From NCBI GenBank assembly GCA_020633495.1, contig JACKDR010000033.1:13255-77254 (forward strand): DNA of 64,000 nucleotides, read 5' to 3'. A program made the translations under genes and the position numbers. This DNA is from Kofleriaceae bacterium (GTDB taxonomy: Bacteria > Myxococcota_A > Polyangia > Haliangiales > Haliangiaceae). Below the pieces are notes generated by a model. It made no database searches. It saw nothing but the letters and a program-made list of their open reading frames with translations, and had not been told where the DNA came from. Of this stretch, positions 42,226-52,817 are shown one piece after another (position 1 is the first letter of the stretch; the number at the start of each line of letters is the position of its first letter).

Positions 42226-44966
42226 TCACGGCGTCGCCGGCGGCGCCGCCCACGCCGCCGGCACCTCGACCGTCACGGTCTGCGCCGCGGGCGCCGCGGT
42301 CACGGTGTACGGCACGCACTTCATCGGCAGCTGATCGACGCGGTCCATCAGCGCCATCGCGCGCGACGAGTCGTCGCCGACCGGCAGCGGCGTGACGCAG
42401 ACGCTGTGCGGGCCGAGGGCGACGCCGGCGATCTCGACCGGGGCGCCCATGATGGTGCGGATGTACATCGTCAGCGTGCCGCCGGCGAGCAGCTCGGGCG
42501 GCAGCGTCGCGCCGTCGGCGAGCGCCTCCATCGTCGGCGCCGCGATCACCGGCTGGGTCACGACCACCGGCGCGACCGTGACCGGCGCGCCGGCGTCGGT
42601 GCGGGCCGCGACGGTCAGCGCGATCGGCCCCGGCGTGGCGTCGATCGTCACCGCCGTCCGCGCCCCGGCGGCGACGTCGATCAGGTGCACGTACATGTCC
42701 TTGGGCCGGTTGCCGCCGCCGCCGATCATCGGGTAGATGACGTAGCTACCGGCGGCGAGCTGGTCGAGCGCGAACGTGCCGTCGGGGCCGGTGACGACGA
42801 AGAAGTTGGATCGGGTCGCGCCCACCGGGTTGGCGATCACCGCGGTGTCGGCGAGGGGCTGGCCGTCGCGGGTGATGACGCCGTCGACGCCGCCGGTCGC
42901 GATCAGCACCAGGTCGACCTCGACCGACGCCTTGCCGCGCGGGATCGTGACGCTCGCCGAGCGGCCGACGCCGTCGAGCCCGGCGACCAGCGTGATCGGC
43001 GCCGGCAGGAACCCGGTCATCGTGAACCGGCCGTCCTCGTCGGTGCGCGTGCTCTGCGCGACGACGCTCTCGTTCTCGATGTAGAGCTCGGCGCCGCCGC
43101 CGGTGAGCAGCCGGCCGGCGGCGACCTCGGCGCCCACCACCGGGGCGCCGTCGGCGTCGAGGACGCGGCCCGACACCGCGCGCCCGGGCTCGACGGTGAT
43201 CGTGCCGAGGTCGGCGACGTCGCCCTCGGGCACGTCGACGGCGCCGACCTTGGTGGGCGCGAAGCCGAGGCCGGCGACCCGCACCGCGTGGCGGCCGGCC
43301 GGCACCGGGATCGAGAAGCGACCGTCGCGCGGCGCCACCGGCACCGCCGCGGCGGCGTCGATCGACACCGTGAACGCGGTGACCGGTGCGCCGTCCGGGG
43401 TCGCGACCAGGCCGACGATGCGGCCGTCCGACGGCAGCACCAGCCGGGCGTCGCCGGCGCCGGTGTGGGCCGCGACCTCGGGGCCGAGCCAGACCGCGCC
43501 CTCGCCGGCGTCGGGGCGCGCGCCGTGCAGCCGGTAGTCGCCGTCGGGCAGCCCGGCGAAGCGGAACCGCCCGGCCTGGTCGGTGACGGTCTGCTGGACG
43601 CCGCGGACCTGCCAGGCCTCGCGCTCGCCGACGTTGCCGGTCCACCGCGGCTCGGCGAGGACCTGGGCGTCGCCGATCGGCTGGCCGGCGGCGTCGACGA
43701 CGACGCCCGCGATCGCCCCGGTGACCTCGAGCGCGAGCGTGACCTCCTGCTGGCGCGCGGCCGCGAGGTCGACCTCGACGACCGCCGACGCGCCGTCGGG
43801 GTGCCAGGCCGCGACCTCGACGGCGCGCCGCGGCAGCCCGGCGATCCGGAAGCGGCCGTCACCGTCGGTGACCGCCTGCCGGCGCAGCCGCCAGTAGACG
43901 AAGCCGCGGCCCAGCAGGTGGACGTCGGCGGCGGCGACCCCGACGCCGCGGCCGTCGACGACCCGGCCGACCAGGACCGCGCCGCGCTCGAGCCGGAGCT
44001 CGACGCCGTCGCGCGGGTGGCGGCCGTCGAGCACCAGCGGCGCGCTGGCCGCCGGCGCGTGATCGCCCTCGGCGGCGACCACGCGCCAGGTCCCGGCCGC
44101 GACGCTGGGGAACGCGAACGTGCCGTCGGCGCCGGTGACGACGCCGTCGCGCCGCGGATCGAAGACCGGGAACGGCTCGGTCGCCGGCAGGATCGCGACC
44201 CGGGCGTCGGCGATGGGCGCGCCGTCGTCGTCGACGACCCGGCCCGCGACCGCGGCGCCGGCGCCGACGACGATCTCGATGCGGTCGGGGTGGTCGGGAT
44301 CGCCGCGGGGCGACGCGATCAGCCCGGCCGGCGAGAACCCGGCGGCGCGCACCACCAGCGGCCCCCACACCGGCCCGACGCCGCGCAGCGTCGCGACCCC
44401 GTCGGCGCCGGTGACGCCCTGCCAGGTCAGCGTCGCGCGCAGCTCGACCTCGGCGCCGGCGACCGGCGCGTGGGTGCCCGCGACGGTCACCGCGACCTCG
44501 AGGACGCCGGCGGGGCGCAGCCGCAGCGTCACCGGCTCGGCGTCGGGGGCCAGGCGCAGCCGCGCCGGCCCGGCGTAGCCGTCGCCGGCGGTGGCCTCGA
44601 GCCGGTAGTCGCGCGGCAGGAGGCCCTCGAACACGAACGAGCCGTCGGCCTCGGTCTCGACGACGCGCACCGGGGCGCTGTCGATCGCGACGCGGGCGCC
44701 GCCCACCGGCTGGTCGTCGGCGTCGATGACCTGGCCCTCGAGCCGCAGCGGCCCCGCCGGATCGTCGTCGCGGACCAGCCGCGCCTCGTCGCCGGCGACC
44801 CGGCCGGCGATGTGCGGCGGCGGCGGCGGCGCGGCCGGGGCAGCGTCGGCGACCAGCGCGGTCGGGGGCGGCGTCGCGCCGCCGCCCACCACCCCAGCAG
44901 CCGGCTGGTGACGACCAGCGCGAGCACGGTGACGACCACGACGGCGACCTTCACGGAAGTCTTCAC
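42226..44966 (-). CDS. Membrane-anchored multi-domain carboxypeptidase-regulatory-like repeat protein (one frame break)
   Basis: A 900-residue protein of about eight to nine carboxypeptidase regulatory-like (transthyretin-type) domains in tandem, each with the pattern GxVxDADGxPVxGAxV and FxFxGLPxGxYRL. The N-terminus is an uncleaved signal anchor (VAVVVVTVLALVVTSRLLGW) encoded from GTG 44966; the main frame begins after one indel in a GGGGTGGTGG stretch near 44890, so the two parts must be joined. Such domains are beta-sandwich modules used as stalks for surface proteins. It is 11 bp downstream of a sigma factor gene. Function is unknown; surface or periplasmic exposure is likely. Confidence 0.8.
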
Positions 44967-44977
44967 GGCGATCCCTT

Positions 44978-45570
44978 TCAGCAGCAGGCCGGCGGGCGCG
45001 CCGCCAGCGCGCGCTGCACCAGCGGCGCCAGCATCAGGGCCCAGCGCCGGCGGTCGCCGGCGTGGGCGTCGTCGAGAGCGGGCCCGGACCTGGTCGAGCG
45101 CCTGCTTGAGGCGCCAGCGCACGGTGCCGGCGGGCACGCCCTGGGCGCGGGCGATGTCGGCCGCCGACAGGCCCTCGAAGTAGCGCAGCAGCAGGGTCGA
45201 GCGGACCGGCTCGTCGAGCTCGAGCACGACGCGCGCCACCAGCTGCTGGGTCTCGACCCGCGCCACCAGCTCCTCGGGCGACGGCGCGCGTCGCGCCGGC
45301 AGGCGCGACGGCGTCCTCGCGGCGCTGTCGCCGCGCGCCCGCCGGCGCGCGCATGCGGGCGACGTTGCGCAGGACGCCGCCCAGCCACGGCCGCAGCGGG
45401 CCGTCGGCGCGGGGCGGCTGGCGCAGCGCCACCTCGTAGGTGTCCTGCACCAGGTCGGCGGCGCCGGCCTCACCGACCAGCGCGCGCGCCAGCCGGCCCA
45501 GCCAGTCGGCGTGGGCCAGCAGCTCGTCGGCGGACGGCTGAGGAGGGGACGCGGGCGCCATCTGCCCCAT
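44978..45570 (-). CDS. ECF-type sigma-70 factor (two frame breaks)
   Basis: About 197 codons, read through breaks near 45310 and 45080. Region 2 gives DWLGRLARALVGEAGAADLV and QDTYEVALRQPP; region 4 gives RSTLLLRYFEGLSAADIARA and GVPAGTVRWRLKQALDQVRA. The C-terminus ends with a short MLAPLVQRALAAR tail. This is a typical ECF sigma with helix-turn-helix for -35 recognition. The adjacent repeat protein may be its regulon member or, by position, part of its anti-sigma machinery, but no anti-sigma domain is seen. ATG 45570 or 45561 are possible starts. Confidence 0.8.
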
Positions 45571-45584
45571 CTTGCCGCCGCCGG

Positions 45585-48149
45585 TCAGAGTGTTGGCAAG
45601 TCGGTGACCAGGGCGGCGCCGGCCCCGGGGGCGACCGCGGCGCCGGCCCCGGTGCCCGCGCCGGTGCCCCGGCCGCCGCGCAGCCGGCCGATCCCGGCGC
45701 CGATCGCCAGCGGCAGGCCCACCGCGAGCGCCGCCGCCGCCACCGCGATCGCCCAGTCGTCGGCGTGCAGCGGCCGCAGCCGCAGCAGCCGGCTCAGCGC
45801 CGGGACCTGGACCATGACCACGGTGGAGGTCAGGGTCAGGCCGATCATCCACCGGGCCCCGGCGGTGCGCAGCCGCGACAGCGCGCCGGTGATCGCGGCG
45901 CTGACCAGGGTCATGACCACCATGCACATCGCCCGTGCGTGGGGCACCGCGAGCTCGGCGCCGAGGCTGCGATCGTAGGTGGCGATCATCAGGACCGCCG
46001 CGAGCAGCCCGACCGCGAGCACCTGCGCCCACTCGCCACGGGTGAACAGCTGGGCGCTGCGCCGGGGCGCGGCGTCGCCGATCCGCGCGGTCGACGCCGC
46101 CTGGAACGCCAGCATCGCGCTGGGGTGGATGATCGCCTCGAGCCACACGATGTGGACCGGCAGGTACAGGATCGGGTAGCCGGCCAGCGGCACCAGCGTC
46201 GCGGTGATGACCAGCGGCAGGTGGATCATCAGCAGGTACTGGAAGCCGCGCTGCAGGTTGGCGAACAGCTGGCGGCCCTCGGCGATCGCGCGGGTGATCG
46301 TGTGGAAGTCGTCGTCGAGCAGCACCATCGCGGCGACGTCGCGCGCGCTGCGGGTGCCGCGCTCGCCCATCGCGATGCCGACGTCGGCCGCGAGCAGCGC
46401 GGGGACGTCGTTGACGCCGTCGCCGGTGACCGCGACGATCTCGCCCTCGGCCTGGAGCGCGCGCACGATCGCCAGCTTGTGCGCGGGCAGCGCCCGCGCG
46501 ACGACGTCGAGGTCACGCAGGAAGCCGCGATCGCGAGCCTCGAGCCGGGCCAGCACCGCGTCGCCGGTGGCGCAGCGGGGCGTGCCGCCGCCGAGGCCGA
46601 TCGCGGCGCCGATCGCCTCCGCGGTGGCGGGGTGATCGCCGGTCAGCATCAGGACGTGGATGCCGGCGGCGCGGCACTGCGCGACCGCGTCGGCGACGCC
46701 GTCGCGCACCGGATCGGCGAACGCCACCAGCCCGGCGAAGGTCAGGCCGTCGGGCTCGACGCCGGCGACGTGGGCGTCGAGGTCGAGGTGGGCACACCCG
46801 ATCACCTTGCGGCCGCGCCGGCCCAGCGCGTCGACGCGGGCCTGCCAGCGGTCCCGGGTCGCGGCGTCGAGCGCGCACGCCGCCAGCACGACCTCGGGCG
46901 AGCCCTTGACGATCGCGCGCAGGCGGCCGTCGACCCGCACGATCGCGGTCTCGCGGCGGCGGTCCTCGGTGAACGGGAACTCGGCGACGCGCGTGACCTC
47001 GGCGCCGGCGCCGGCGCGGGTCGCGGCGTGGGCGCACACCGCGGCGTCGAGCGGATCGCCGCTGTCGGCGCGGCTGGCCAGCGCGGCGAGGTGCGCCAGC
47101 GCGTCGGCGGTGACGCCGTCGGCGGGGACGACCTCGTCGACGGCGAGCCGGCCCAGCGTGATCGTGCCGGTCTTGTCGGCGCACACGCACGACACCCGGC
47201 CGATGTTCTCGACGCACACCGCGCGGCGCACCAGGGCGCGGCGGCGCGCCAGCCGGTAGACGCCGACGCCGAGGAAGACGGTGAGGACCACCGGGAACTC
47301 CTCGGGCAGCGCGGCCACCGCGAGGGTCGCGGCGCTGATCAGCGCGTCGACCCAGCCGGCGCCCTGGCGCAGCCGCACGAACGCCAGCGTCGCGCACAGC
47401 AGGGCGGCGCCGACGAGCAGGCCGCGGACCAGGCTGCCGATCGCGACCTGCAGGGGCGTGCGCTGGGAGTCGGGCCGGATCGCGCCCTGGACGATCGCGC
47501 CGTACAGGGTCTCGGCGCCGGTGTAGACGACGCGGAGCCGGGCCCGGCCGGTCAGCAGGCGGGTGCCGGCGAAGCCCCAGCGGTCGCCGTCGAGCGCGAC
47601 CTCGGGGCCGCCCGCGGGCAGCGCCGCGAGCGGGCGCTTGGCCACCGGGTGCGACTCGCCGGTGAGCGACGCCTCGTCGACCTGCAGCCGCTCGCCGGCG
47701 ACGACGACGCCGTCGGCGGGGAACGCCTCGCCGCTGGCGACCTCGACGAGATCGCCGGGCACGAGGTCGAGCGCGGGGATCACGGCGGCGGCGCCGCCGC
47801 GGATCACGGTGGCCTCGTGGGCGAGCTGCTGGCCGAGGCCCTCGGTCGAGGCCTGGGTGCGCCGGTGCAGGAACACGTCCATGCCGATCAGCGGCGCGAT
47901 CGCGACCAGCAGCGTGATGCCTTCCTGGTAGCTGCCGAGCGCGAGGTACAGGCCGGCGCACGCGACCAGGAACCAGATCATCGGGTCGCGGGCGGTGTCG
48001 GCGGCGATCGCGAGCCACGCGCGGACCGGCCGCTCGAGGATCGCGTTGGGCCCGTAGCGGCCGAGCCGCGCGGCGCGCTCGGCGTCGGACAGGCCACGGT
48101 CGTCGGCGAAGTCCGCCGCGATGCGGGCCACGGGGAGCGGGTGGCGCAT
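45585..48149 (-). CDS. P-type cation-transporting ATPase
   Basis: An 854-residue P-type ATPase. A-domain TGES (about residue 190), phosphorylation site CADKTGTITLG (Asp near 345), KGSPE nucleotide-binding motif, hinge TGDGVNDVPALLAADVGIAMG, and about ten TM helices. The M4 ion-site motif is PEEFP rather than the PEGLP of calcium pumps, a P2-like branch often annotated as HAD-IC family whose ion is unknown. The N-terminal cation ATPase segment RYGPNAILERP is present. Its stop is 14 bp before the sigma factor start, so the two may share a transcript. Metal or heavy-ion CPx sites are absent. Confidence 0.92.
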   Translation of the reverse strand: MRHPLPVARIAADFADDRGLSDAERAARLGRYGPNAILERPVRAWLAIAADTARDPMIWFLVACAGLYLALGSYQEGITLLVAIAPLIGMDVFLHRRTQASTEGLGQQLAHEATVIRGGAAAVIPALDLVPGDLVEVASGEAFPADGVVVAGERLQVDEASLTGESHPVAKRPLAALPAGGPEVALDGDRWGFAGTRLLTGRARLRVVYTGAETLYGAIVQGAIRPDSQRTPLQVAIGSLVRGLLVGAALLCATLAFVRLRQGAGWVDALISAATLAVAALPEEFPVVLTVFLGVGVYRLARRRALVRRAVCVENIGRVSCVCADKTGTITLGRLAVDEVVPADGVTADALAHLAALASRADSGDPLDAAVCAHAATRAGAGAEVTRVAEFPFTEDRRRETAIVRVDGRLRAIVKGSPEVVLAACALDAATRDRWQARVDALGRRGRKVIGCAHLDLDAHVAGVEPDGLTFAGLVAFADPVRDGVADAVAQCRAAGIHVLMLTGDHPATAEAIGAAIGLGGGTPRCATGDAVLARLEARDRGFLRDLDVVARALPAHKLAIVRALQAEGEIVAVTGDGVNDVPALLAADVGIAMGERGTRSARDVAAMVLLDDDFHTITRAIAEGRQLFANLQRGFQYLLMIHLPLVITATLVPLAGYPILYLPVHIVWLEAIIHPSAMLAFQAASTARIGDAAPRRSAQLFTRGEWAQVLAVGLLAAVLMIATYDRSLGAELAVPHARAMCMVVMTLVSAAITGALSRLRTAGARWMIGLTLTSTVVMVQVPALSRLLRLRPLHADDWAIAVAAAALAVGLPLAIGAGIGRLRGGRGTGAGTGAGAAVAPGAGAALVTDLPTL

Positions 48150-48314
48150 GGCGCCAGAGGGTGATGCAGGTCCGGGACCAGCGCAGCGGCGCGACACGGC
48201 GCCGCGCCCGGGACGGTGGCCGGTGCGGCGGTGGCGTGGGCTGGCGAGGGATGGCGCAAGCCGTGCGTCGCGGCTGCACGTGGGCGCAGCCGGTGCGGAC
48301 GTCGCGGACGGCGG

Positions 48315-48356
48315 CCGTGGGCCGGCGGGTGGCGGGCCGGCGGGTGGCGGGCCGGC
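48315..48356. repeat. 15-bp direct repeats upstream of the P-type ATPase
   Basis: GGGCCGGCGGGTGGC occurs twice in tandem followed by a partial third copy, in the 213-bp gap between the P-type ATPase start and the zinc-ribbon gene. The unit includes GCCGGC palindromes. The rest of the gap shows no open gene. Confidence 0.5.
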
Positions 48357-48362
48357 GCCGCC

Positions 48363-48806
48363 CTACCCGAGCGCCGACCAGACCTTGCGCGCCAGCCCGA
48401 CCGCCCGACGGCCGACGCCGGGCCGCGCCACCGCGGCGCGCTCGCGCGCGACCTGGCCGACCCGCGCCACCACCGCCATCACCAGCGCCGCCATCACGGC
48501 GCGTACGCGGAGCTCGTCGAGCGACGGCTCGGGCCGCACCGGCAGGGCCGCGTCGCGCGTCGCGATCAGCGCCGCCTCGCTCGACCACTCCAGCCACGGC
48601 GCCAGCCGATCGCGGACCCGGTCGATCACCGCACCGCGCCGCTCCGGCGGCGCCGCCGCCAGCGCGGCGTCGAGCTCGGCCAGCGCGTCGTCGACCCGCG
48701 CGTCGAGGTCGCGCGTACCGCCGAGGCCGACACCACAGGCGGGACAGCGCGCGCTCGCGCGAGCGTCGAAGGCGCGCCGACAGGCCGGGCAATGCACGTA
48801 GCTCAC
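48363..48806 (-). CDS. Small zinc-ribbon protein
   Basis: A 147-residue protein starting with a zinc-knuckle pair (VHCPACRRAF and ARCPACGVGL, residues 5-29), then a charged helix DARVDDALAELDAALAAAP and a hydrophobic stretch RAVMAALVMAVVARV (about 100-114) that might associate with membranes. The GTG start at 48806 is supported by a GGAGG one nucleotide upstream, which is unusually close; the next in-frame GTG at 48797 gives 10-nt spacing. No family is recognised. Confidence 0.7.
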   Translation of the reverse strand: MSYVHCPACRRAFDARASARCPACGVGLGGTRDLDARVDDALAELDAALAAAPPERRGAVIDRVRDRLAPWLEWSSEAALIATRDAALPVRPEPSLDELRVRAVMAALVMAVVARVGQVARERAAVARPGVGRRAVGLARKVWSALG

Positions 48807-48883
48807 GCCTCCCACGCTACGCCCACGACCTCGACGGGCAAGTTTTCGCCCCTCCCGCGGCCAGCCCCGACGTCCCGCGCCGC

Positions 48884-49557
48884 CTACCGCCCGCCGGCGC
48901 CGGCGCCCCCGCCCGCGACCTCGACCACCGCCGCCGCGTAGGCCTCGGCCGCTGCCTCGCACGCCGCCAGATCGCCCGGCGCCTCGCCGGTCAGCCACGC
49001 GCATGCGAAGTTGGTCTCGGTCGGCGGCGCGACGATCCGCACCGCGCGCACCGCCGCGGCCTTGAGCGCGGCGTCGAGGCCGATCGTCGCCTCGAGCGGC
49101 GGCGCCACCAGGTACGCCATGGGCTCGCCGACCGCGAGCCCGGCCTCGGCGGCGAGGTAGTGGCCGAGCGAGCCGATCACGTGCGGGAACACGGTGACGC
49201 CGCGCTTGCCGTCGGCGTCGTAGAAGCAGGCGTCGTGGGCCAGGCAGCGCAGCAGCGCCTCCAGCCCATCCTCGATCGCCTGCGGCTCGGCGGCGGCGAG
49301 GACGCCGAGGATCTCGCCCGACAGCCGGCCGCTGGCGTGGGCGGCGCCGGCGTAGAAGCTGCGCGCGAAGACCACGTCGACCGGCGCGTGCTTGGTGGCC
49401 TCGTCGAGCGCGACGTAGGTGGCGTCGTCCTGATCGCAGGTCACCAGGCCGAGCGAGACGTGGCGCGCCGGATCGGCGCCGTAGGCCGCGAGCAGCGCCG
49501 GCGACGCCGCCGGCAGCCGCCGCACCGCCAGCACGGTCGGGACGATGGGCTCGAGGA

Positions 49558-49561
<4 letters not shown>
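48884..49561 (-). CDS. eutL: Ethanolamine microcompartment shell protein EutL
   Basis: EutL is the trimeric BMC-T shell protein whose central pore can open and close in the ethanolamine-utilisation microcompartment. This 225-residue protein matches along its whole length: SLGLVTCDQDDATYVALDEA (about 36-55), TKHAPVDVVFARSFYAGAAH, GEPMAYLVAPPLEATIGLDA and PPTETNFACAWLTGEAPG. Both BMC half-domains are present, and the length fits (219 in E. coli). The start ATG overlaps the eutC stop. No other shell protein (EutM, EutN, EutS, EutK) is visible nearby, so a complete compartment cannot be built from this locus alone. Confidence 0.93.
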
Positions 49562-50513
<952 letters not shown>

Positions 50514-50517
<4 letters not shown>

Positions 50518-51875
50518 CGCAGCACCTCGACGTCGCCGAAGCGCGGCCCCGGCGTCGCCCCGTCGGCGATGCCGCGCGCCGCCAGCCAGGCGTCGAACTC
50601 CGGGGTCGGCCGCTTGCCGAGCAGGCGCCGCACCGTCGGGATGTCGTGGAAGCTGGTCGACTGGTAGTTGAGCATGATGTCGTCGCCGACCGGCAGGCTC
50701 ATCAGGTAGCAGCAGCCGGCGGCGCCGAGCAGGACCTTGAGGCTCTCGAGCTCGTCCTGGCCCATGCTCGCGTGATAGGTGAAGCACGCGTCGCAGCCCA
50801 TCGGCAGCCCGAGCAGCTTGCCCATGAAGTGATCCTCGAGCGCGGCCCGCGAGATCTGGGCGCCGTCCTCGAGGTACTCGGGGCCGATGAAGCCGACCAC
50901 GGTGTTGACCAGGAACGGCCGGTAGCGGCGGGCCAGGCCATAGCACCGGGCCTCGAGCGTGACCTGATCGGCGCCGTGGTGGGCCTGCGACGACAGCGCC
51001 GAGCCCTGGCCGGTCTCGAAGTACATGACGTTGGGGCCGCGGTTGGACGTCTTCGCCTTCATCGTCGCCCACGCCTCGTCGAGCAGCGCGACGTCGATGC
51101 CGAAGGCGCGGTTGGCGGCCTCGGTGCCGGCCAGCGACTGGAACATCAGGTCCATCGGGCAGCCCAGCTGCAGCGCGCGCAGCTGCACCGTGACGTGCGA
51201 CAGCACGCAGTGCTGGGTCGGCACCTCGTTGCGGCGCAGCAGGTCGTCGAGCGCCCGCAGGATCGCCGCGGTCGACTCGGCGCTGTCGGTCGCCGGGTTG
51301 ACGCCGATGACCGCGTCGCCGCAGCCGTAGGCCAGGCCCTCGCGGGTCGACGCCAGGATGCCCTCGACGTCGTCGGTGGGGTGGTTGGGCTGGACCCGCG
51401 AGCTGAGCCGGCCCGGCAGCCCGAGCGTGCCGTTGGCGCGCACCACCACCTCGGCCTTGGCGCCGACCGTCATGAGGTCGAGGTTCGACATCAGCTTGCA
51501 CGCCGCCGCCGCCATCTCGGGCGTCAGCCCGGCGGCGACCGCGCGCATCGTCGCGCCGGTGGTGGCGCCGTCGAGCAGCCACTCGCGGAACTGGCCGACC
51601 GTGAGGTGCGCGACCGCCTTGAACGCGGCGGCGTCGAGCTCGTCCTCGACCACCCGGGTCAGCTCGTCGGCCTCGTAGGGCACCACCGGGTGCTCGCGCA
51701 GCTCGGCCAGCGTCAGGTCGGCGAGGACGGCGCGCGCCGCGACCCGCTCGACCGCGTCGCGCGCCGACACGCCGGCGAGGTCGTCGCCGCTCTTGGGCGG
51801 GTTGGCGCGCGCCAGGACGTCCTTGACGGAGTCGAAGCGGTACGCCACCCCGCGGATGGTCGCCGACAGCTCCAC
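50514..51875 (-). CDS. eutB: Ethanolamine ammonia-lyase large subunit
   Basis: EutB catalyses the radical conversion of ethanolamine to acetaldehyde and ammonia with EutC and adenosylcobalamin. The 453-residue length equals that of the E. coli enzyme. Known substrate-site residues are all in place: Arg and Gln in SSRVQPNHP, Asn in GVNPATDSAES, Glu in MYFETGQGSALSS and Asp in MGCDACFTYHA. The GTG at 51875 gives this length exactly. It heads the eutB-eutC-eutL operon. Divergent from a crotonase gene across 40 bp. No eutG/eutE/eutD or regulator (EutR/EutV) is in view, so acetaldehyde processing must rely on other genes. Confidence 0.97.
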
Positions 51876-51915
51876 GGCGGCGCAGCATAGCCCGCCGGGC
51901 GGGTAGGATGCGCCC

Positions 51916-52704
51916 ATGACCATCGGGACCGTCTCGATCGAGCGCCGCGGCCACGTCCTGCTCATGGGCCTGGACCGCCCGGCCAAGCGCAACGCCTTCG
52001 ACCTGCCGCTGTGGGACGCGCTGTGCCGCGCCTACGGCGAGCTCGACCGCGACGACGACCTGCGCTGCGGGGTGCTGTTCGCCCACGGCGACCACTTCAC
52101 CGGCGGCCTCGACCTGCCGCAGTGGAGCGGCGTGTTCTCGTCGGGCGCCTGGGCCATCCCCGGCGACGGCCTCGACCCGCTCGGCCTCACCGGGCCGAGG
52201 GTCAGAAAGCCCGTGGTGTGCGCGATCCAGGGCATCTGCCTGACCATCGGCATCGAGCTGCTGCTGGCGTGCGACGTCCGGGTCGCCGCCGCCGGCGCCC
52301 GGTTCGGCCAGATCGAGGTCAAGCGCGGCATCTACCCGGTCGGCGGCGCGACCCTGCGGTTCCCGCGCGAGGTCGGCTGGGGCAACGCCATGCGCTGGCT
52401 GCTCACCGGCGACGAGTTCGACGCCGACGAGGCCCGGCGACTCGGCATGATCCAGGAGATCGTCGACGGCGGCGCCGCCGCGGCGCGCGATCGCGCGATC
52501 GCGCTGGCCGGGACCATCGCGGCCCAGGCGCCGCTGGGGGTCTACGCGACGCTGGCGTCGTCGCGCGCCGCCCTGCCCGGCCACGAGGCCGCGGCCGCGG
52601 CGCGGCTGATGCCGGACCTGGTGCCGCTGATGGCCAGCGCCGACGTCCAGGAGGGCCTGCGCGCGTTCCTCGAGCGCCGCCCGGGCCGCTTCACCGGCCG
52701 GTAG
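51916..52704 (+). CDS. Crotonase-family protein (enoyl-CoA hydratase/isomerase)
   Basis: A 262-residue crotonase with MGLDRPAKRNAFDL, first oxyanion loop LFAHGDHFTGGLDL, second loop VCAIQGICLTIGIELLLACD (about 105-124) and IEVKRGIYPVGGATLRFP. The first catalytic Glu (IEVKRG) is present; the second is replaced by Arg (NAMRWLLTG), so hydratase activity is not assured and isomerase or another acyl-CoA reaction is possible. TAGGAT lies 6 nt before the ATG at 51916. It is divergent from eutB, a common neighbour arrangement but no functional link is evident. Confidence 0.88.
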   Translation: MTIGTVSIERRGHVLLMGLDRPAKRNAFDLPLWDALCRAYGELDRDDDLRCGVLFAHGDHFTGGLDLPQWSGVFSSGAWAIPGDGLDPLGLTGPRVRKPVVCAIQGICLTIGIELLLACDVRVAAAGARFGQIEVKRGIYPVGGATLRFPREVGWGNAMRWLLTGDEFDADEARRLGMIQEIVDGGAAAARDRAIALAGTIAAQAPLGVYATLASSRAALPGHEAAAAARLMPDLVPLMASADVQEGLRAFLERRPGRFTGR

Positions 52705-52817
52705 CCGCGGTGTAGGCTGAGCGCCGGTCGGGGGGCCGCCGCGCGCACGGATCGAGCAGATCCGCGGCGATCGGTCCGCCGTCACAGCCGCCGCGACCCG
52801 TCTCCCCCAGGAACTCC

